NCBI GenBank assembly: GCA_014885115.2
Contig: WKLE02000102.1
Span: 16,255 to 29,984, forward strand
DNA: 13,730 nt
Reading direction: 5' to 3'
Source: Asterionellopsis glacialis
Taxonomy: Eukaryota > Bacillariophyta > Plagiogrammaphyceae > Rhaphoneidales > Asterionellopsidaceae
Shown here: positions 8,247 through 13,730 of the stretch, piece after piece
Position numbering within the stretch: the first letter of the stretch is position 1
Layout of the letters: the number at the start of each line of letters is the position of its first letter
Position numbers and translations under genes: made by a program
Notes under the pieces: model-generated
Databases searched by the model: none
What the model saw: the letters and a program-made list of their open reading frames with translations, nothing else
Told to the model about the DNA's origin: nothing

Positions 8247-9398
8247 ATGAAGATCTGTAAGAACTATGAACCAAACGGCAAGACCAAAACAATAACTTGT
8301 TGTCGTTTCGTTGCACTACATCTGGTGTGTTTTATTCTTGTGTTATTTCTAGCGAATGTTGGTGAATCGTCTTCGTCACATTATCAGATAAGGACAGCAG
8401 CAGTAGGAGGAACTACTACAAGAACTACAATATTTCGCCGTGCGTATACAAATAACAAAAAATGTAATAATAAGTTCGTGGATCGCAGAAGTGTACTAGC
8501 ATTTGCTTCTTGCGCTGCACCACGATTTGATACCTTTACAGATCAAATTGTATCATCTTCATGGGGAATTTCAAATGCAAAAATTGAATCTGTAGAAGAA
8601 GTAATGAGATCTTGCGGTGGTGCTGTTCAAGGTATCCGTGAAATTCCACATATTCTTCTTGATGCGTCCCAACAAAAAGAAGTGGAAGAAGGACCCTATT
8701 TAAATCGTGCCAATGATGGATTTGTATATTTTGAATGTGGTAGTTACAGTAACTATAAGACAAAGATTGACATAGAATCACTACAATGCTCTGGTGATAA
8801 TGATAATAACGTCGATAATTATGTGCTTGCAAGTTTGACATTACCATCCTCTACTACTTTTAAATCAAGAGTTATACTATCTGGAAAGCTGATGATGGAC
8901 GACAATCACGAAGAGAAGTTTGGAATAGAATCCAAAACAATGAGTCGATTGTATCGAGTTCCATTTTCGGAAACTCTTTCCTTGAAAGATGTTGAATATG
9001 ATGTAGAACAAGTAGATGATATTCCAAGAGACATTCTTTGGACCAAACAACAAATGTGTTTTATGCCATCATCTAATCAACCATGGATGCTACAAAGAGT
9101 CAAATGGGATCGATTTATTGTCGGGGAGGAGAAAAACGACGACCACGATGATGCACAGGAAAGCGGACTGGAAGATTCGAACGTTTCTTCTGCAAATACA
9201 ATTGCATGGGTAGTAGCCAGGGACACTGCTGACGATTTGGCTTTTGATGACAGTTGTAACCCTGTACCAAAAAATAGTATTATGATTTCGATAGGAGTTG
9301 CATGTAAAGCAAGCCGCGCAGTACGGTCATTGGTAAGAACATACAGTTCAGATGGAATGCTACTAAATGTTGTTATTCAGGAAGGCTTGTTGCAATAA
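8247..9398 (+). CDS. Unrecognised targeted protein with twin-arginine segment
   Basis: 383 residues, ATG at 8247, TAA at 9396-9398. I do not recognise the family. The N-terminus has a hydrophobic signal segment (about 20-37), then a Ser/Thr/Arg/Asn/Lys-rich, acid-poor stretch to about residue 79, and then DRRSVLAFASCAA (79-91): two arginines directly before a hydrophobic stretch ending in Ala residues. That order (signal peptide, transit-like region, twin-arginine segment) is what a thylakoid-lumen protein of a secondary plastid would show. The body (about 100-383) has alternating short hydrophobic and polar runs that suggest beta strands, with a conserved-looking CGGAVQGIREIP block (123-134) and PYLNRANDGFVYFECGS (150-166). 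An acidic linker lies at 294-311. The start is chosen because the leader begins there. The coding call rests on length and composition; location is inference. Confidence 0.75.
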   Translation: MKICKNYEPNGKTKTITCCRFVALHLVCFILVLFLANVGESSSSHYQIRTAAVGGTTTRTTIFRRAYTNNKKCNNKFVDRRSVLAFASCAAPRFDTFTDQIVSSSWGISNAKIESVEEVMRSCGGAVQGIREIPHILLDASQQKEVEEGPYLNRANDGFVYFECGSYSNYKTKIDIESLQCSGDNDNNVDNYVLASLTLPSSTTFKSRVILSGKLMMDDNHEEKFGIESKTMSRLYRVPFSETLSLKDVEYDVEQVDDIPRDILWTKQQMCFMPSSNQPWMLQRVKWDRFIVGEEKNDDHDDAQESGLEDSNVSSANTIAWVVARDTADDLAFDDSCNPVPKNSIMISIGVACKASRAVRSLVRTYSSDGMLLNVVIQEGLLQ

Positions 9399-9684
9399 TA
9401 TACCAAGAAAAAGTTTATTATGTTTCTACTTCCTTTGTTAAGCTATCATTTTCCACGGAGTTTTCTTGTGCTTTAAGAACAAGAATGAGAATCGTTAGCG
9501 TACATTTCGAGCGCGGCCGAGTAGGATGATTATGAGAATATGTGCAACTGTGACATAAGAACTCTACCATTTGCCTCCTGATGAAAATGTCGACGTGCAG
9601 AAATATTTAGTGAAAGTTGTGAGATCAAAATGCTTAGTGATTTCCTTTTCTCTGTGATGAATAATAGTAATAGTACTAAAATAA
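9399..9684. other. Convergent 3' spacer
   Basis: 286 bases between two stop codons that face each other. It must hold the 3' UTRs of both genes. TTTATT at 9414-9419 is AATAAA on the minus strand and could be a poly(A) signal for TRAPPC2L, which would make the two transcripts overlap at their ends. Nothing else is seen. Confidence 0.45.
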
Positions 9685-10551
9685 TTATTCTTTCGTTTGT
9701 TTGAAATGGTAGGCATCAACTAATCGTGTCACACCCTGTTCAAACTGTTCAGATTCTATAACAGGTTTCTCCAATGTGTAAAATGGATTCATGGTGTGTT
9801 CAACATATAATTTATGTAAATCAACTACTAAACTTTGAAGTAGGGTATCTTGCGCCTCATTCAATTGTTGTTGATTACGATTTTTATTAGTTGATACATC
9901 ATGTACAACATCTACACCATCTCGAATCACAACAATAAATTTAATTTTGGTAGATGTCCAATAACCTATGGACAAGAAAAACAAAACAAAATGTGGCAAT
10001 CTGTGAGATGATAATATAAAATTTCTGTGTGCACAAGAAATATAATCTCCATTTATCCATCGCAGAAACAGATACTGTAGGATTCGAGATTTTTGCGAAT
10101 TAAAGTTTATGAGTCTCTAGCTCTAAGCTCTAGAGATTCCTCATCAACCATAATAAGAGGCAAGCATATCATGAGCCCATTATGATTTTACACAGACAGT
10201 AAGTAAATACAACGTACCATAGACTCTCATATCTTCTATTGGACATAAAAGTCCCACCCACATTGCATCCGTTCCTGTAGATCCTTGTTTTCTCCATCCA
10301 TATCCTGGTAATGGTCCAGCTAATTCTTCAAATCGATCCAAGGCGGCATGTAAAATAAATTGTTGTTTTAATGATGATGGTGGACGGATCGTTTTTGTCG
10401 AGGAGGACACAGACGACGATTCCTCATCTGTGGTTGGTGCAATTCCAAATAAATCATCATCTGTCAAAGAATTTGTATCATTGTTTTCAAATTCACGAAG
10501 ATACAATGGTTTGTTATTCTTTCCAACAATTACAACACTCAACAAGGACAT
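9685..10551 (-). CDS. TRAPPC2L: TRAPP complex subunit TRAPPC2L (two exons)
   Basis: Coding exons on the minus strand are 10551-10218 and 9965-9685, joined over a 252-base intron, giving 204 residues and a TAA at 9685-9687. The join restores the family block: ...CPIEDMRVYG from exon 1 runs into YWTSTKIKFIVVI of exon 2, equivalent to the VYGY-x-TN-x-KVKF signature of TRAPPC2L/Tca17. The start (SVVIVGKNNKPLYLRE) and the late MNPFYTLEKPVIES-x-x-F segment also match. TRAPPC2L is a longin-like fold subunit of the TRAPP tethering complex, which acts on ER-Golgi and endosome-Golgi vesicles as a Rab exchange factor. The animal protein has about 140 residues. Here an acidic Ser-rich insert at about 22-56 and a second one at 77-93 make it longer. 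It is convergent with the 8247 gene, 286 bases away. Confidence 0.88.
9966..10217 (-). other. Intron of TRAPPC2L gene
   Basis: Minus-strand donor GTACGT at 10217-10212 and acceptor CATAG ending at 9966, preceded by a pyrimidine-rich stretch; phase 1 (it splits the Gly codon GGT). Length 252 bases. It holds CTCTAGCTCTAAGCTCTAGAG-type self-complementary sequence at about 10115-10135. The exact junction is set by the family signature that is restored on joining. Confidence 0.87.
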
Positions 10552-11186
10552 TATTTTATTGAATAGCTGATTGATTCGTCGATCTATTGGTTAATTATAA
10601 AGAGGATGAAAAATATAAACTTTGTTGTTTCCACACTTCGTACAGAAGATAATTTGAATTTGAAAAATGTGGGGATCAAGTTATCTTGTCTTGATGGAAT
10701 GGAATGGAGTGGAGAATTCAAACGACGAACAACTCCCTTATAAAATAGCAAAAAGGGCGGCTGCGCTGGCAATAGTAAACAAGGACTTTAAGACAGTGTG
10801 TGCGTTATCGTCTCGTTTTGTTGAGAGAGGGGTGTGTTTGTTCTGACGATAGACCCACAGCAATATTGAAAACAATTACCCGACATTGAAACAGACACCA
10901 ACACAGAGAATCAAGTCAAATTTAGGGTTGACGTAAAAATTAGAAATGGATTAATCTATAATTATATAGAATTCTTAGGAGTTTCCAAGGAAAATTTCCT
11001 CAGAAGGAAACACCTGTAAGCATTTGAAAAGATTTCAAATTGTTTTTTAGAATATCTAAAAACCCATATACCTACTATTTGCCTTATCGCAAAGAGAGAT
11101 CGAAATCTTGGGCGCGGAATCCCAAAATTGAGAGACCCTCTTGAAAAAACAAGAAACCTTATTTCTAATAGTTCAATAATTTGTAG

Positions 11187-11194
11187 TGACGTCA
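11187..11194. promoter_or_regulatory. Consensus CRE palindrome TGACGTCA
   Basis: A perfect 8-base bZIP (CREB/ATF) site in the spacer between divergent TRAPPC2L and the repeat-protein gene; a half site TGACGT is at 10929-10934. It lies 640 bases from the TRAPPC2L start and 770 from the other gene, so its target is not clear. Confidence 0.35.
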
Positions 11195-11295
11195 ACTGTA
11201 ATTTTAGTAGCGACACTCCCAGTCAGCGATCGAAAGAAGCTGGCCTATTATTTTGGCGAGAGAAGGGAGGAGGGCTCTATTTAACAAGATTTTCA

Positions 11296-11384
11296 TGTAC
11301 TGTACTACCAGGTAATGGTACCAACTGGCAGTCATAGGACTACCTGGTACCAGGTACATAACATTAAATATTATGTACCAGGTA
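11296..11384. repeat. Nested GTACC palindrome cluster
   Basis: Six GTAC words in 89 bases. TACCTGGTACCAGGTA at 11341-11356 is a perfect 16-base palindrome. GGTACATAA (11353-11361) pairs with TTATGTACC (11371-11379). TACCAGGTA occurs three times. A similar cluster (5-6 GTAC words) lies at 5667-5707. No target-site duplication or transposase was seen, so it is called only as a repeat. Confidence 0.55.
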
Positions 11385-11609
11385 AATTTCAAGAGATGGA
11401 TCGCAAGGCGTTGTCTACCCCATCGGATTATATTGACATAGCAGAATCTAGGAGACTCTAGAGAGTATCAGGAAAGAGAGATAAGATATCAATTGCATAG
11501 AATAAATAATGAAAAGTGTCTTGTGAACACAATAAGTGTCAAATCATCCGTTGACTCTCCAATTCCTGTAAAGATGTATCTTGAATGAGGTGGACTGCTA
11601 ACGGACATC

Positions 11610-11756
11610 ATGCTTGCTGGCTCATTCCTGCATGCTCAACGCCTGATAAACAAGTGGGATTACTTAGGAGCAGTTCTTACAGCACTTTTTACTGGACTTA
11701 CATTAGGAAAATATTTATATAGTTCTTCAATGATGACTGTCAAGCGCAACGCATGA
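11610..11756 (+). pseudogene. Small membrane-segment ORF, possible gene relic
   Basis: 48 codons from ATG at 11610 to TGA at 11754-11756. The product has one clear membrane-like segment (WDYLGAVLTALFTGLTLGKY), flanked by polar residues, and a basic end (VKRNA). Composition looks coding. No acceptor site joins it convincingly to an upstream exon, and in-frame sequence before it meets TGA at 11586. It weakly recalls the last helix of TMEM14-type proteins, but I would not assign it. It could be a relic, a real small membrane protein, or chance. Confidence 0.22.
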
Positions 11757-11960
11757 TCCGCATACTCGCACACTTTCGAAATTATGGCGAATAATAAAAT
11801 CTATGCGTTTATCATACTATTCAATTTCTGGCGATAGGAATTTTCGTGCAATGATACACTGAACTCAGATTTCTCTTTTCTCTCACATGCCTACATCTCT
11901 CATAATTTTTTGTTCGCCGCAAACCACAGTGCCACACCTTCTTCACACCAACCGTTAATC

Positions 11961-12607
11961 ATGAAGTACTCCGCCGTCCTCCTCGCCGTTGTCTTGGCTG
12001 TTGCAACCGGTAAGTAAATAAAAAGATACCAACATGTCGAACAATGCATGTAATGTGCATCAAAGCTTTGATGTAATCGAACCTCTTCCCTGACAACATT
12101 TTGTGTCGTTCATTTCATTCTTTTGCTCTGTTTCTAGCCAACAACGATAACGATTGGCAAGCAACTACTCAAGAATCTTTTGAACGTCGTTTGAAGTCCA
12201 CCAAGTCTCCTTCTGATACCAAGTCTCCTTCTGATACCAAATCTCCTTCTGATACCAAATCTCCTTCTGACACCAAGTCTCCTTCTGATACCAAGTCTCC
12301 TTCTGACACCAAGGCTCCTTCAGGAAAGAAGATGCGTGAGTTGGAATTCGATGAAGACCTTGAAGATAGTGCCGATGAAGACTGGGAAGACGAAGTCAGT
12401 GATGAAAGTTTCGAACGTCGTTTGAAGTCCACCAAGTCTCCTTCCGACACAAAATCACCATCCGACACAAAGTCACCATCTGATACCAAATCACCATCCG
12501 ACACAAAATCACCATCTGATACCAAATCACCATCTGACACCAAGGCTCCTTCAGGAAAGAAGATGCGTGACCTTGCATTGGATGAAGAAGACGAATTTGA
12601 TGAGTAA
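11961..12607 (+). CDS. Secreted silaffin-like repeat precursor (two exons)
   Basis: Coding exons 11961-12009 and 12138-12607 join to 172 residues with TAA at 12605-12607. Exon 1 encodes the signal peptide MKYSAVLLAVVLAVAT; cleavage near ATA|NNDND is likely. Two 77-residue modules follow. Each starts ESFERRL, then KST(KSPSDT)6KAPSGKKM, then R-E/D-L and an acidic run (86-109 and 163-172). R-x-L tripeptides thus bracket both basic segments at 33-35, 83-85, 110-112 and 160-162. In silaffin-type precursors of diatoms R-x-L is the processing site, the released peptides are rich in modified Lys and phospho-Ser, and KxxK (here KSTK at 36-39 and 113-116) is a typical lysine spacing. The gene would then yield two identical 47-residue zwitterionic peptides for the silica deposition vesicle. 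The gene model is firm; the silica role is inference. A cell-wall or secreted structural protein is the alternative. Confidence 0.87.
12010..12137 (+). other. Intron of the silaffin-like gene
   Basis: 128 bases, donor GTAAGT at 12010-12015 and acceptor TTTCTAG ending at 12137 after a strong pyrimidine tract. Phase 1, splitting an Ala codon. Reading through the donor gives a stop after two codons (GGT AAG TAA), so splicing is required. A perfect 16-base palindrome CATCAAAGCTTTGATG lies at 12058-12073. Confidence 0.9.
12203..12310 (+). repeat. Hexapeptide array 1, six KSPSDT units
   Basis: Six 18-base units coding KSPSDT without variation (residues 39-74). Codons are nearly uniform: TCT-CCT-TCT in all six, GAT or GAC, ACC in all six, AAG or AAA. 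Confidence 0.97.
12434..12541 (+). repeat. Hexapeptide array 2, six KSPSDT units
   Basis: Six 18-base units coding the same KSPSDT (residues 116-151) but with other codons: TCA-CCA in units 2-6, TCC or TCT, GAC or GAT, ACA or ACC. Set against array 1 unit by unit, 22 of 36 third positions differ and no first or second position does. Confidence 0.97.
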
Positions 12608-13730
12608 AGTGGCAAACAACTGATCGAAACACAGCAAAGTTCTGCATTTTAAGTTCCTTGGAGATTGTAGGCAATTAGTTCTATCTGTTTTTTCGGAGGG
12701 TTTCGATGAAGTCTAAGATTATATAAATAATGTACATAGTGAAGTTTAGTGGTAAAAATGTCTTTTTGGTCGAATACAGTTTGTCAGAATCGACATTCAG
12801 ATTAGTCACACAACATGAACTTTTCAACCTTTGCATTGTTGGTTTGGTCTTTTTGCATTGTTCATTTCTAGATATGCTTGTGAATGTGTTAGTAGTCCTA
12901 CATCTCATAGAAAGAGACTCTTCAATGCCCCCTCCTGGTAGTAGTGCTACAGGCCCAGGAAAGAATGATTATTGACCTTTAGTGCCGATGGAGAGAGCCC
13001 CCACCTTTTCATCTGTTGTAATTGTAAAGAACTGGGACTTGCTCATAAGTTGCAAAGTTGCAACATTCCAAATAATATACGAAGGTCTTTGGATAATCTT
13101 TGCATTTGGTCGCAATAGGATCAGGACAAAATTTATTTTGGGGGGGGGGGGTTGCGTGAATTTGAAGAAGAATAAGATTTTCTGTTTGCCACATAAGAGT
13201 GACTGGACTAGTAAAACATGAATGCCATTATACCAAGATTTACGCATATTGCTATCATAGCGCACCTCTGTTTACCATAACAAAGTGACTTTCCATGCAT
13301 ATATTGAATATTCTACGATGAGAAGTACACACAATAATTCTAAAAATATTGATTTACACTGCATTTGCAAAAATTTTACAATTTCATATGCTTTGCAGCT
13401 AGTTTTGCTCTTAATAATAGAAAATATTATAATTTGTTGGTTTATTGATTTTCTGTTCAAGCATGCTTTTAACAAGATGATAGGTGGAGGGACACTTCCA
13501 ATCATAATGCTTTTCCAACCACCTGAGGACCAATTCTCCCCACTTGTTGTTTCGGGCAAAACTGGGTCCTAGTTAGCGCAAGTACCAAATCTTCCTCTCA
13601 ACAAACACCTTAGCAATAACAATCATTCTCATCCACAAATATGACCCATAAAGTGACAAAAGAAATTATAGGAGTGAAATGTTATTCTAGGAGGATTTCT
13701 TGTTTAGCAAAGTTGGAATAATATAGCTGT
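12608..13730. other. 3' flank and anonymous sequence
   Basis: The first 100-200 bases are the likely 3' UTR of the repeat-protein gene. No gene can be supported in the rest. Several frames stay open for 75-98 codons on both strands, but they overlap each other, include runs of Ile/Leu/Phe from AT-rich DNA, and show no known motif. A minus-strand frame at 13572-13411 (53 codons, no early ATG) has a coding-like composition with three Trp, but no family match. A run of 12 G lies at 13140-13151. Confidence 0.5.
13140..13151 (+). repeat. G12 homopolymer
   Basis: Twelve consecutive G in AT-rich surroundings, preceded by TTTT. Such runs slip easily in replication and sequencing, so the exact length is doubtful. 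Confidence 0.85.

Larger units (their letters stand above)
10552..11960. other. Divergent spacer with palindromes and CRE sites
   Basis: About 1.4 kb between the starts of TRAPPC2L and the repeat-protein gene. TGACGT is at 10929-10934, and a full CRE palindrome TGACGTCA at 11187-11194. An 8-base-arm hairpin with a 3-base loop is at 11022-11040. Nested GTACC palindromes lie at 11296-11384, and CTCTAGAG at 11456-11463. A small coding-like ORF is at 11610-11756. Bases 11870-11960 are pyrimidine-rich just before the next ATG and look like a 5' UTR/transcription-start region. Confidence 0.5.

Noticed and set aside
9967..9999. Start of TRAPPC2L exon 2 as an independent 104-residue gene
   Set aside because: The first residues come from intron sequence, and the family signature needs the join to exon 1.
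11296..11384. GTACC cluster as a MITE
   Set aside because: No target-site duplication or defined ends were seen, so it is listed only as a repeat.
12101..12139. ORF start upstream of exon 2 as the protein's N-terminus
   Set aside because: These codons lie in the intron's pyrimidine tract. Splicing to the ATG at 11961 gives a proper signal peptide.
12169..12615. 148-codon minus-strand frame across the repeat gene
   Set aside because: It is the mirror of the 18-base repeats. The plus frame has a signal peptide, splice sites and third-position-only change.
12608..13572. Overlapping 75-98-codon frames on both strands
   Set aside because: No domain, no convincing start, mutually overlapping, and composition follows the AT-rich DNA.

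Overview
The window looks like nuclear DNA of a photosynthetic stramenopile, most likely a diatom. The grounds are compact genes with few, short GT-AG introns, AT-rich spacers of about 0.2-1.4 kb, presequences of the diatom plastid type (signal peptide followed by a Ser/Thr/basic stretch), and a secreted Lys/Ser/Pro repeat protein with the build of a silaffin-type biosilica precursor. The species cannot be named from the sequence.

Layout from left to right. The 3' end of a methyl-CpG-binding-domain (MBD) gene with a lysine-rich repeat (1-369, + strand, cut by the window edge). A 930-base spacer. An intronless SPPL2-type intramembrane aspartyl protease (1301-4063, +). A convergent TPR protein with a plastid-type leader (4225-4998, - strand). 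A roughly 1-kb divergent spacer with CRE-like sites. A membrane-anchored HSL-type alpha/beta-hydrolase (6047-7579, +). A palindrome-rich spacer. An unrecognised protein with a targeting leader and a twin-arginine segment (8247-9398, +). A convergent, two-exon TRAPP subunit TRAPPC2L (9685-10551, -). A 1.4-kb spacer with nested palindromes and a 48-codon coding-like ORF. A two-exon gene for a 172-residue secreted repeat protein (11961-12607, +). Last, about 1.1 kb with no gene I can support.

The most striking locus is the last gene. After a signal peptide encoded almost exactly by exon 1, it has two 77-residue modules. Each holds a basic 47-residue segment, KST(KSPSDT)6KAPSGKKM, with an R-x-L tripeptide at both ends and an acidic stretch after it. 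R-x-L is the known processing motif of silaffin-type precursors. The two segments are identical in protein, yet 22 of the 36 codons in the hexapeptide arrays differ, all at third positions, while the DNA just outside the arrays is identical. This points to strong selection on the peptide.

The genes do not form a pathway. They are separate eukaryotic units, each with its own promoter. A loose shared theme is the secretory system: the protease, the TRAPP subunit, and several proteins with leaders. That theme is inference. No rRNA, tRNA, CRISPR array or intact mobile element was seen.
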